Part shown: piece by piece, positions 21,940 to 31,200 of the stretch | Position numbering within the stretch: position 1 is the stretch's first letter | Layout: each line of letters opens with the position of its first letter | NCBI GenBank assembly: GCA_945893045.1 | Contig: CAMDEA010000066.1 | Coordinates: forward strand, 1-41,544 | Origin: Planctomyces sp. SH-PL62 | Lineage (GTDB): Bacteria; Planctomycetota; Planctomycetia; Planctomycetales; Planctomycetaceae | Length of the DNA: 41,544 nucleotides | Direction: 5' to 3' | Notes under the pieces: model-generated | Told to the model about the DNA's origin: nothing | Database searches by the model: none | Seen by the model: only the letters and a program-made list of their open reading frames with translations | Made by a program: the position numbers and the translations under genes

Positions 21940-24696
21940 ATGCTTCGATCCTGCCTGCTCCTGCCGTTGACTTTGTGCGTGTGCGTCTCGACGACGTTTG
22001 CGGAAGAACGTCCACCAAAAGTCGCCGCGAACGCAGCGCCGCTGTTTGAAACGCAGGTGCGGCCGATCTTCAAAACGCACTGCTTTCCATGTCACGGCGA
22101 GGAAGAGAAGCAAGAAGCGAAACTCGACCTGCGACTGGCCCGATTGATTGCCAAGGGTGGCGAGTCAGGCCCGGCGGTCGTCGCCGGCAAACATGCCGAT
22201 AGTTTGTTGTGGAAGCGGATCACGGCGGGCGAGATGCCGCCGGGTGAAAAGAAATTGAGCGACAAAGAACGGCGCACCATCGCGGCATGGATCGATGCCG
22301 GCGCGAAGACCGCTCGGCCGGAACCGGAGACGATTGCGGATGACGATGTCACTGAGGAGGAGCGGTTGTTCTGGTCGTTTCAACCGATTCGAAGAGCGAG
22401 TGCCCCGCGTGTGTCGCAGCTCGAATTGGTGCACACTCCGATCGACGCATTTCTGCTCGCGCGACTGGAGCAGGACAAACTTTCGTTCTCGGACGAGGCC
22501 GATGCCCTGACGCTGGCGAGGCGTGCGTCCTTCGATTTACTCGGCCTGCCACCGACACCCGAGGAAGTCGATGAGTTTCTGGCCGACCGCGACCCCGGCG
22601 CGTTCGAACGACTGATTGACCGACTGCTCGAATCGCCGCATTACGGCGAGCGTTGGACGCGGCACTGGCTCGATATCGCGGGCTACGCCGATAGCGACGG
22701 CTTCGGCGAAAAGGATCTCGAACGCAAGTACGCCTACAAATATCGCGACTGGCTGGTCCGTGCGATCAACGCCGATCGGCCGTGGGATGAATTGATTCGC
22801 GAACAACTGGCCGGTGATGAACTGCTTCTCTCGCTCACCAGCGTTGCCGGAGATAAGCGTGCGTTGAAGGGAAAGGCCCCGATTGAGTATCGCGGACTCA
22901 CTCCTCAACAAGCCGACATGCTCATCGCGACCGGCTTTCTGCGCATGGGACCGGATGGCACTGGTGATGCCGCGGTCAATCAAGACATCGCCCGCAATGA
23001 GTGCATTGCCGAGACAATCAAGATCGTCAGCACGTCGCTGTTGGGGCTGACGGTCGGATGTGCTCAATGCCATTCGCACCGCTACGACCCGATCTCGCAC
23101 GTCGATTACCACCGGATGCGAGCGATCTTCGAGCCGGCTCTCGACTGGAAGGAGTGGCGGAATCCGAACGCGCGCCTGGTGTCGCTGTGGACCGCCGAGC
23201 AAAACCAGCTCGTGACCAAGTGCGATCTCGAAATCAAACGGCTCGAAAAGGAACGAGCGGACAAGATTGAAGAACTTGCCGCCAACTTCCGTGAAAAGAA
23301 TATGGAAGGATTTTCCGACGAACTCAAAGACAAAATCCGCGAGGCGTACAAGACGCCGATCGCCAAACGGACCAACGAACAGAAGCAGTTGCTGGCCGAT
23401 CATCCGAAAGCGGCCGTCGGCGTGAACTTGATCGATCGCAATCTCAAGGACGAGCACAAAGCGATCATGGATCAGTTCGGCAAGCTGATCGCCGATCAGC
23501 GAGCGATTCGACCGGCCGACGACTTCGCGCACTGTCTGACCGAAGTTCCCGGCAATATCCCGCCGACGTATCTATTCTTCCGCGGTGAGTTCAGTCAGCC
23601 AAAACAAGAAGTCGCGCCCGGTGAACTGGCCGTGCTCTGCTTGCCGAGCCGTGACCGTCAGGGAGCGGATTCCTCAACGCAGCCTTCCGTGGAACCGCTC
23701 CCTGACGGTCGCGGCTCGAATGGTTCGCCGCGTATTCCGGTGGACGATCCATCGCTGCCGACGTCCGGTCGCCGCTTGGCCTACGCGCAGCATCTGACGA
23801 ACGGCCAGCATCCGCTGGTCGCACGAGTCTTCGTGAATCGGATTTGGATGCACCATTTTGGCCGCGGCTTGGTTTCAACTCCCAGCGACTTCGGACGGCT
23901 GGGCGAACCGCCGACGCATCCAGAGTTGCTCGATTGGTTGGCGGACGAATTCATGCGCTCCGGCTGGTCGCTTAAGAAACTGCATCGCTTGTTGATGACT
24001 TCGACGGCTTACCGACAATCCTCGCGACGCCGTCCGGAACTCGATGCGGTCGATCCCGACAACCGCTTGCTCGGCCGCATGTCGATCCGCCGCCTCGAAG
24101 CCGAGACCGTGCGCGATGCGATGCTGGCGGTCAGCGGCGATCTCACGATCAGGCTCTTCGGAGCGCCGATCCCAGTCACTCCCGACGAGACCGGCCAGAT
24201 CATTGTCGGCGTGGACACTCGCGACACCGCCGGCCGGCCGACCGGGAAGAAGGTGCCGCTCAATGGCGAGGAGTATCGCCGCAGCGTTTACATCACCGTC
24301 CGCCGCACGATGCCGCTGGCGATGTTGGAGACTTTCGATGCCGCCACACTCGCACCGAACTGCGCGATTCGGACGCCGTCCACCGTCGCACCGCAATCGC
24401 TGATGCTGATGAACAACGAATTCGCGTCCGATCAATCCGAAGCACTCGCCGATCGAGTCGCTCGCGAAGCCGGCAGCGTCCCCGCCGCGCAAGCTCGACA
24501 GGCTTGGCGGTTGACGCTCGCCCGCGAACCGAGCGACGCTCAGGTGCAATCCGCCGTCGCATTCCTGACCGAACACGCCGAGCAATTCGCCGGGCAGCCG
24601 GCTGATAAGAAGAATCCCGTGACTCCGGCTCAACGAGCCTTGTCGAGCTTTTGCCAAGCGCTGCTGATCTCGAATGGATTCCTGTACGTCGATTGA
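21940..24696 (+). CDS. PSD1-type planctomycete cytochrome protein, second copy
   Basis: ATG 21940 starts a signal peptide (MLRSCLLLPLTLCVCVSTTF, cleavage near AEE); the product has 918 residues. PSCyt1 carries the haem motif C-F-P-C-H near residue 48. DUF1549 follows with HYGERWTRHWLDIAGYADSD and CAQCHSHRYDPIS, then a charged helical linker, then DUF1553 from about 600 (RVFVNRIWMHHFGRGLV, DPDNRLLGRMSIRRLEAE). It lacks the golvesin-like beta domain of the first copy. A snapback repeat encodes part of the linker near residue 570. A DUF1501 gene follows on the same strand after 131 bases, the usual pairing for this family. Substrate and electron partner are unknown. Confidence 0.92.
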   Translation: MLRSCLLLPLTLCVCVSTTFAEERPPKVAANAAPLFETQVRPIFKTHCFPCHGEEEKQEAKLDLRLARLIAKGGESGPAVVAGKHADSLLWKRITAGEMPPGEKKLSDKERRTIAAWIDAGAKTARPEPETIADDDVTEEERLFWSFQPIRRASAPRVSQLELVHTPIDAFLLARLEQDKLSFSDEADALTLARRASFDLLGLPPTPEEVDEFLADRDPGAFERLIDRLLESPHYGERWTRHWLDIAGYADSDGFGEKDLERKYAYKYRDWLVRAINADRPWDELIREQLAGDELLLSLTSVAGDKRALKGKAPIEYRGLTPQQADMLIATGFLRMGPDGTGDAAVNQDIARNECIAETIKIVSTSLLGLTVGCAQCHSHRYDPISHVDYHRMRAIFEPALDWKEWRNPNARLVSLWTAEQNQLVTKCDLEIKRLEKERADKIEELAANFREKNMEGFSDELKDKIREAYKTPIAKRTNEQKQLLADHPKAAVGVNLIDRNLKDEHKAIMDQFGKLIADQRAIRPADDFAHCLTEVPGNIPPTYLFFRGEFSQPKQEVAPGELAVLCLPSRDRQGADSSTQPSVEPLPDGRGSNGSPRIPVDDPSLPTSGRRLAYAQHLTNGQHPLVARVFVNRIWMHHFGRGLVSTPSDFGRLGEPPTHPELLDWLADEFMRSGWSLKKLHRLLMTSTAYRQSSRRRPELDAVDPDNRLLGRMSIRRLEAETVRDAMLAVSGDLTIRLFGAPIPVTPDETGQIIVGVDTRDTAGRPTGKKVPLNGEEYRRSVYITVRRTMPLAMLETFDAATLAPNCAIRTPSTVAPQSLMLMNNEFASDQSEALADRVAREAGSVPAAQARQAWRLTLAREPSDAQVQSAVAFLTEHAEQFAGQPADKKNPVTPAQRALSSFCQALLISNGFLYVD
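23645..23718. repeat. 24-bp inverted repeat inside the second PSD1 gene
   Basis: 23645-23668 (CGAGCCGTGACCGTCAGGGA...) pairs with 23695-23718 with one mismatch. The frame passes through it as SRDRQGADSSTQPSVEPLPD then GRGS. The first PSD1 protein has no such segment at the same place (between the strand ending in LCLP or VASYG and the GRRLAYAQ/GRRELAAW block). It is therefore an in-frame insertion of an intergenic-type repeat. Confidence 0.85.
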
Positions 24697-24719
24697 ACTC
24701 AATCAGTTTCTCTCGTCCT

Positions 24720-24789
24720 ATTTTCCGCCCTTCATTTTCCGCCAGCTTCGTTCGGAGAAACCGCTGGCGAAAAATGAAGGGCGAAAAAT
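24720..24789. repeat. 27-bp inverted repeat between PSD1 and DUF1501 genes
   Basis: 24720-24746 pairs with 24763-24789; the only two mismatches are G-U compatible in RNA. It sits between the stop at 24696 and the DUF1501 start at 24828, where it could trim expression of the second gene. Confidence 0.8.
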
Positions 24790-24827
24790 GAGACGCACTA
24801 AAACGATGATTCGTGAGGGCGATCCCT

Positions 24828-26270
24828 ATGTCCAACGCAATATCCAGCCGCCGTCATTTTCTGGCCACGCAAAGTTATTCACTCGGCTCATTGGCCTTGG
24901 CCTGGCTGTTGGAACGTGACGGCATCGCGGCTGCTCCCGCGAAGCCGACGCTGGAACGGCCGACGTATGACCTCAAGCCGAGGCTGCCGCACGCCGAGCC
25001 AAAGGCTCGCGCCATGATTTCGATGTTTATGCAAGGTGGTCCTAGTCACGTCGACCTCTGTGATCCAAAACCGGAGCTGGCCAAGTATCACATGCAGGAT
25101 TACTCCGGCGGCGACTTCAAGTTTGACAGCGTCGATCAGGCAAGCCGCAAACTCTTCTCCGGTCCGTGGAAGTTTCGTCCGCGCGGCGATTGCGGCATGG
25201 AACTGAGCGACCTGCTGCCGCATCTGGGAACTGTGGCCGACGACATCTGCTTGATCCGTTCGATGCGCACCGGCGTGAACAATCATGGCCAGTCGATCCT
25301 CGCATTGCAGTCGGGAGTTGTCTTGCCGGGCCGCCCGTCGGTCGGTTCTTGGATGACCTACGCGCTGGGCAGTGAGAACGACGACTTGCCGGCATTCATG
25401 GTCTTACGAGACCCCGCGTCGCTGCCGGTTGAAGGGGTCTACAACTGGTCGAACGGTTTTCTGCCGTCGTTGTTTCAAGGGACGGTCGCGCGGCCGACCG
25501 AGCCGCGGATCGCGAACCTTGATCCGCCCCCGCACATGCAGGGCAAGCCGCAGGAACGCTTCCTCGCATATCTCGAACAAATCAATCGCGAGCATCTCGC
25601 GGATCGCCCCGGAGAGAACGACCTCGCGGCCCGTATCGCCAGCTATGAACTCGCCGCGAAGATGCAGTCCGCCGCGAAAGAAGCGTTCGACATTTCTAGC
25701 GAAACAAAAGCCACGCAGGAGATGTACGGTCTCAACCGCGCCGAGACGAAAGAATTCGGCTCGCGCTGCTTGATCGCTCGGCGATTGATCGAACGGGGCG
25801 TGCGGTTCGTGCAGCTCTTCACTGCCAACCAAGAGTGGGACCATCACAGCAACATCCTCACCAGTCTGCCGCGAGTCTGCTTGAAGATCGACCAACCCGC
25901 TGCCGCGCTGGTTCGAGATCTCAAAGAGCGTGGGTTGCTCGACACGACGTTGGTCCACTGGGGCGGCGAGATGGGCCGCCTGCCGGTCGTTCAAAACGCC
26001 GCCAAGGGGTCCATCGGTCGCGATCACAACACTTATGGTTTCAGCCATTGGCTGGCCGGCGGCGGCGTGAAAGGTGGCATCACTTACGGAGCGACCGACG
26101 AAATCGGCCACAAGGCCGTGGAGAACGTGGTCATGCACCATGATTACCACGCCACGCTGTTCCATCTTTTCGGTCTCGACCCGCAGCGCGTCACATTCCC
26201 GCGAGCGACTGGCATCGGCCAACTCATCGAAGCCGCACAAGCCCGCGTCGTTCGCGAGATTTTGGCTTGA
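24828..26270 (+). CDS. DUF1501 protein with twin-arginine leader
   Basis: ATG 24828 has GAGGG about nine bases upstream; GTG 24813 is possible. The 480-residue product starts with SSRRHFLATQ followed by a hydrophobic stretch, a Tat-type leader, so it should be exported folded. Family motifs follow: MISMFMQGGPSHVDLCDPKP, IRSMRTGVNNHGQS, EWDHHSN, LVHWGGEMGRLP and RDHNTYGFSHWLAGGGVKGG. These resemble the alkaline-phosphatase/sulfatase superfamily to which DUF1501 is related; enzymatic activity is not established. It is paired with the upstream PSD1 gene and followed after 24 bases by a small regulator gene. Confidence 0.9.
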   Translation: MSNAISSRRHFLATQSYSLGSLALAWLLERDGIAAAPAKPTLERPTYDLKPRLPHAEPKARAMISMFMQGGPSHVDLCDPKPELAKYHMQDYSGGDFKFDSVDQASRKLFSGPWKFRPRGDCGMELSDLLPHLGTVADDICLIRSMRTGVNNHGQSILALQSGVVLPGRPSVGSWMTYALGSENDDLPAFMVLRDPASLPVEGVYNWSNGFLPSLFQGTVARPTEPRIANLDPPPHMQGKPQERFLAYLEQINREHLADRPGENDLAARIASYELAAKMQSAAKEAFDISSETKATQEMYGLNRAETKEFGSRCLIARRLIERGVRFVQLFTANQEWDHHSNILTSLPRVCLKIDQPAAALVRDLKERGLLDTTLVHWGGEMGRLPVVQNAAKGSIGRDHNTYGFSHWLAGGGVKGGITYGATDEIGHKAVENVVMHHDYHATLFHLFGLDPQRVTFPRATGIGQLIEAAQARVVREILA

Positions 26271-26294
26271 TCGTCCCAATCAGAGTTTCCAATC

Positions 26295-26537
26295 ATGGTC
26301 ACGAATGTCGCCGAACTTTGTGAATCGCAGCAAGTCACTCTCGCCCAGTTGGCCGAGCGCAGCGGCCTGGATGAATCGCGAGTGACGGCGATCGCCCTCG
26401 GCCGCTGGACTCCCTCGCCGGACGAACGGCAGAGAATCGCCGCCGTGTTCCAGGTGGCCGTCGATCAAATCTCGTGGAGACACAAGACTCCGATTGAGCA
26501 CCTCTACGGACACGGCCCCGGCGGCGGCACCAGTTGA
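26295..26537 (+). CDS. Small Cro/C1-type helix-turn-helix protein
   Basis: ATG 26295 lies 24 bases after the DUF1501 stop; the product has 80 residues. VTLAQLAERSGLDESRVTAI followed by ALGRWTPSPDERQRIAAVFQ is a clear XRE-type five-helix DNA-binding domain (about residues 14-62). The tail PIEHLYGHGPGGG is short and possibly flexible. The close spacing suggests co-transcription with the PSD1-DUF1501 genes and possible control of them. No operator was identified, and a weak ribosome site leaves the expression level uncertain. Confidence 0.8.
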   Translation: MVTNVAELCESQQVTLAQLAERSGLDESRVTAIALGRWTPSPDERQRIAAVFQVAVDQISWRHKTPIEHLYGHGPGGGTS

Positions 26538-26569
26538 CGTGCGCAAGACCTGACCCCGGAACTTGGCTC

Positions 26570-27736
26570 TCATTCAAAGCACGCGACGCTGGCTGTGAAG
26601 CCGTGGATGTAGTTTTTTCCGCCGACCGGGCCGAGTTCTCCTTGAGCGAAGAAGCCCGCCAGCGGCACCCGGCCGAGCACTCGTTGAATCGTCGCCGCGT
26701 CGTGATGCGGTTCGTCAAACAGCCGCGTTCCGCGTCCGTTGCAACTGAAGAGCAACGCGGCCTTGGTCGGCGAACTCCGCTCGGCGCGATGCTGATCCAG
26801 CAAGTGGACGAGATCTTCGTCCGCCGTGTCGGCATCGCGCACATGAAACTGCACCGTCTGACCGGTGCGAACCAAGTTGCCAATCGCGATTGCTCCCAAC
26901 TGCTGATCCGCGCCGATCACGTTGGCGATCAGGAAGTCGCCACGTCCGAACGTCGTCTTGTATTCGCTCATCGCAATGCCGACGTGCAGACCGAGCTGCA
27001 CCAGTCGCTGATCGCGCGCGGGCAGCTCAGGCAAGAACTCACGCAGCCGGTCGATCGTCGGCTTGCCGCCCAACTCGAAGACGATGTTTCGCTCGGATTT
27101 CGTGACCACGAACGTCGGGCCGATGGGCCGGCAACCTTGAGACACCACCGATCTCACCTTCGGCCCGCCGCGCATCAGCACGGCGACGGTCCCCTGCGGA
27201 AAGCACTCGTCGTTGAGGAACACACGGTTCTCCTGCGGCCCACCGCCACTGGCCATGCCGCCGAGCAAAGGCACACCGGGCAACTCGTCCGCCAGGCGCT
27301 CAATCACTGAATCTGGCACCGATGAGTACGGTTCCCCCAACGCAAAGACCGCTCGTGCGTCGGTCGCCAAGTCGTTCAAGTCGTCCGGATAGCCGATCGC
27401 GATCAAGCCGTCCGGCGTCTCGCCGAATTCCAAATGAAACGGCGTCAGCGTCGCGCCGGGCAACACGCCGGCCCACAGACTCAGCGCCGGTCCCTCTTCG
27501 ATCTCTCGATCGCTCCCCGCCACGGTCTCGCCAGTACAGCCGAGCAAGACTTTGGTACCGAGCTCCCGTCGCACCGCCGCCGGCAGATCATCGAATCCAT
27601 CGGCGTGTGCGTGCGACACAAACAAGAAACACAGATCCGGCGACTGTCCCGCAAGCTGGCGGCGAACATCATCGCACACCGCTTGCACCGCGGAATCGAG
27701 ATCGGAATCAACAGAGAGGCTCGATGCGTAAGGCAT
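26570..27736 (-). CDS. FIST-domain sensor protein
   Basis: ATG 27736 gives 388 residues; the longer open frame to 27811 runs into a snapback repeat and is rejected. The FIST N-terminal part has LCFLFVSHAHADGFDDLPAA, GCTGETVAGSDREIEEGPAL and LLGGMASGGG. The FIST C-terminal part has NVIGADQQLGAIAIGNLVRT, GRGTRLFDEPHHDAATIQR and LAGFFAQGELGPVGGKNYIH. FIST modules are predicted small-ligand (perhaps amino acid) sensors, mostly fused to kinases or cyclases; here it is stand-alone. It has no signal peptide, so it acts in the cytoplasm. It converges with the small regulator gene. Confidence 0.92.
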   Translation of the reverse strand: MPYASSLSVDSDLDSAVQAVCDDVRRQLAGQSPDLCFLFVSHAHADGFDDLPAAVRRELGTKVLLGCTGETVAGSDREIEEGPALSLWAGVLPGATLTPFHLEFGETPDGLIAIGYPDDLNDLATDARAVFALGEPYSSVPDSVIERLADELPGVPLLGGMASGGGPQENRVFLNDECFPQGTVAVLMRGGPKVRSVVSQGCRPIGPTFVVTKSERNIVFELGGKPTIDRLREFLPELPARDQRLVQLGLHVGIAMSEYKTTFGRGDFLIANVIGADQQLGAIAIGNLVRTGQTVQFHVRDADTADEDLVHLLDQHRAERSSPTKAALLFSCNGRGTRLFDEPHHDAATIQRVLGRVPLAGFFAQGELGPVGGKNYIHGFTASVACFE

Positions 27737-27761
27737 AAAGTTGGCTTTGCTGTTTTGAATT

Positions 27762-27838
27762 GGCGAGCGGGGCGGCGTCAGCCCCCCGGTGTTTGGGTTG
27801 TCGCGGACCACCGGGGGGCTGACGCCGCCCCGCTCGCC
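27762..27838. repeat. Perfect 30-bp inverted repeat of the GGCGAGCGGGGCGGC family
   Basis: 27762-27791 is exactly complementary to 27809-27838 with a 17-base spacer. The left arm is identical over 30 bases to the arm at 28773-28802 inside the kinase gene. It lies between the FIST start and the sigma-factor remnant, so it may have contributed to truncation of the latter. Confidence 0.95.
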
Positions 27839-27847
27839 TTTGTGAGT

Positions 27848-28048
27848 TCATTCGTCGGCGATTTCCCGAATAGAGTAATCCGCCAAGCGCAATTCGAGAA
27901 CGCGCGGAGATTCCGGCGGATCCTCCTTCACCAAACGATCCTTCTCCTCCGCGCAGGCAACCGCCTCGGCCAGCGAGGGTTCCTCCGTCAGATGATCCAG
28001 CATCGCCGCGACTCGATTCCTTGGGGTCAGAAACTCGATGTGGTTGTG
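27848..28048 (-). pseudogene. Remnant of an ECF-type sigma factor (region 4 start)
   Basis: A 66-codon frame bounded by stops includes ATG 28003 and reads MLDHLTEEPSLAEAVACAEE, then KDRLVKEDPPESP and RVLELRLADYSIREIADE before TGA. The order S-x-A-E-A, an acidic helix, then RVLELRLA-x-x-S-I-x-E-I-A-x-E is that of the region 2-4 linker and the first helix of region 4 in ECF sigma factors of planctomycetes. Region 2 and the recognition helix are missing. The 3' end stops 10 bases from the snapback repeat at 27838. Planctomycete ECF factors often sit beside Ser/Thr kinases, and a kinase gene follows here. A tiny real protein of 51 residues cannot be excluded. Confidence 0.5.
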
Positions 28049-28061
28049 TCAAGTTTTGCAG

Positions 28062-28130
28062 CCATTCGCGCTCGATTTCATTCGCGCGGCAGTCTGGAAT
28101 GTCCGCGCGAATGAAACGGAGCGCGAATGG
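28062..28130. repeat. 28-bp inverted repeat
   Basis: 28062-28089 (CCATTCGCGCTCGATTTCAT...) pairs with 28103-28130 with two mismatches and a 13-base loop. It lies in the leader region between the sigma remnant and the large kinase gene. The remaining stretch 28131-28295 shows no gene. Confidence 0.8.
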
Positions 28131-28295
28131 GAACAGGTCTGAGGCGAAGCCTCGCTAGGACTGAGAGACTGCCGAGCTAGTCGGCTGAGCCGTCCCGCTG
28201 GCCTCTCGCGAAATCGTGCGGACACGCTTGCTTCACAAACTCAGATTGATTCAGAATGGCCGCTCACACGGTGCTGCACTTACCGCGAGACCAGC

Positions 28296-31200
28296 ATGGC
28301 GACTTCACCGCAGCCGGAAATGTCTGTCGCTCAATCCGACTCGGATTTGATCGCCGGTCTGAAGCTGCGCTTCGGTCAAAACTGGGACGCGGGTCTGATC
28401 GACCTCTTCGCGGCCGAGCTTGCCAGTTGGTCACTCGAATCACGCCGCCTGGCGCTGGCGGAACTGGTGGAGATCGACCTCGACCGGCGTTGGGAGTCGG
28501 GACAACACACCGAGATTGAACAATACCTCACGCGGTTTCCGGACCTCGGCACCGCCGAAACGGTTTCCGCAGCGCTGATCTTCATGGAATGGGATGCTCG
28601 TCAGCAGTTTGGTGAGCCGCCTCGATTCGGCGAATTCGCTCGCAGATTTCCCAGGCAAGCGCCCGTTCTGCAACAACTCATCCGGCACATGGAAGCCCAT
28701 GATTCCGCATCGCGCCAAGCCGCCAAGCGCGACACGTCCAAGATCATCGGCGCGAACGACGAGTCTCAACTTGGCGAGCGGGGCGGCGTCAGCCCCCCGG
28801 TGGGTTCGGCGTCGCCGCCAAGCCACCAGGGGGCTGACGCCGCCCCGCTCGCCAATTCAATGGCAGCCACCCCGCTCGCCGACCTTCCAGAAATCTTCGG
28901 TCGCTACCGCATCCTCCGAGTACTCGGCGACGGCGGCATGGGCACCGTCTACCTCGCCTTGGATACGCAACTCGATCGCGAAGTCGCGCTCAAGGTGCCG
29001 CACGTCGACGCGGCGAATGATTCCGATTACCTCGAACGCTTCGACCGTGAAGCAAAAACTGCCGCGAAGCTCTCGCATGCCAACATCTGCCAGGTCTATG
29101 ACGTCGGCGAGATCGACGGCCGCCGCTACCTGACGATGGAATTCATCGACGGCAAACCGCTCTCGAAAAAGGTAGGGTCGAAGAGTCTCAAGGACTTGCC
29201 CGTGATTCAATTGGTGCGGCAAGTCGCGCTCGCCGTCGGAGCGGCCCACAAACTGGGAATCATTCACCGCGATCTGAAGCCCGCGAACATCATGCTGACC
29301 TCCGACGGCAGGCCGAAGGTCACCGACTTCGGCCTCGCTCGCCGAATCAGCGTGAGCCATCAACGCCTGACTCAAAAAGGCATGATCATCGGCACGCCCG
29401 CGTACATGTCGCTGGAACAACTCAATGGAACATTGGACGACATTGGACCACACAGCGACGTCTATAGCTTAGGTGTGATCCTTTACGAATTGCTGACAGC
29501 CCATCTGCCGTTCGACGTCCTGCCGGACGCACCCGTGACAGCGCTCTTCGCCAAGATCCTCACCACGCCGCCCGATCCTCCGACGAAATATCGCCCCGAT
29601 CTCGACCCAGCATTGGAAGCGATCGTCCTCAAGGCCATCGCCAAAGAACACGCCGACCGCTACCCAACCATGACCGAGTTCGCCGCTGCGCTCGCCGAAT
29701 ACAGCGCCTCCAGGAAACAAGAAGAACTTCGGCGATCGGGGGACATCAGCGCCCCGGGCGATCCGAATGCTCTCGCCGCTCGCAACACCGACCTGCCACC
29801 CACCAGGGTGCCCACACCCCCCGCTCCCCAAGACGAAAAGCAGATCACCACTTCCGGGTTCCCGGTCTTCATCTACGAGCCCACCTTCTCAACGAAGCCC
29901 ACTTTCGCGCCTCAACCGAAACGCGGCAAGAAGCTCCCCTGGTTCACGACGATCGTCATCGGCGTCGGAGCGTTGTTGCTACTGGCGGTCGCTCTCTTGT
30001 TCCACAACGGCGACGCGCTGGTCAAGATCGAGGTCCACTCGAAGGACATCGAAGTCACCCTCGACGACGAAACGATCAAGCTGAAAGACGGCTCAATCAA
30101 TTACAAGATCAAACCCGGTGATCACACTCTGCTCATCAAGTCCGGCAACACTGAGTTCAAGACAGACAAGTTCACGCTGAAGAAAGGGGATAACCCGGCA
30201 GTGTCGGTGGAACTGGTCGAGTCCGAAATCGTCGCCAAGTGGGGCGACAGCCCGATGGGGCTCATCGAAACCCGCAAACGAAAAACTACCCAAGGTTTCG
30301 CCGGACAAGAGAAATCCAACGCTGGCGCGACCAACTTGCCCACGCCGAGTCAATCGCCTGGTTCTCCGACCCAGCAAAGCTTGCAATTAGCTCCACTTAA
30401 AAACGTGACGATCCGAGAGGGCGAAAGGTGGACACTGAAGGCCAATGCGATTCCTGTGGGTCTAAATCTGCAAGAGTTGCGTTTTGCCTTGGGCGCGGAG
30501 CCACCAACGGGGTGTGAGATTGACGAAGCGACGGGCCTCATTTCGTGGACACCCACGGAAGCTCAAGGACCAGGTCGCTATCCACTGTCTGTCGTTGTGA
30601 GTTCGCGAGACGTTCCCCTGCTGAAAGCCGAACAGGTCTTCGACATCTCTGTTCTTGAGGTGAACCAGCCGCCAATCATCGACCCAATCGTAGACCAGTC
30701 GGTCGTTGAGGACGCGAATTTTCAACTCGGGGTAAAAGCTCGCGACCCCGACCAACCTCCGTCTGCGTTGCGATATGCTCTACAAACGAACCCGCCGATC
30801 GAAGCTCGTATCAATCCCACCACCGGCATCATCGACTGGAAGGCTCAGGCTGCGGACTTGGGGAACGAATATCTTTTTCATGTCGACGTTTCGGAGTCCG
30901 AGAACCCCCCAAAAAACGCTTCGTACCGCGAATTCAAGGTCCGTATCCGTCGGCTGACTCGATACGACGTTTTGTTGGTGGAAAACAAACCACGCATTCA
31001 ATGGAGAGCAAAGACGGATTGGACCGGGCCGGAGTTGGGACAAGAGATCCAGCTAGAACGGAAGAATCTGACATGGAGACCGATCTGTATTTCTGGCTTT
31101 CGAGGTGACGACGGCTCTCACCGCTACGCCTCGATCTGGCTCCGAGATTCCATCTCTTGGGCTGCCTATTACGAACAAGACCCTGCGGCTCGACAAAGTA

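Noticed and set aside
21527..22018. 163-codon minus-strand frame upstream of the precursor with several Cys
   Set aside because: It overlaps the start of the second PSD1 gene in antisense, shows no leader/core pattern and lacks a ribosome site.
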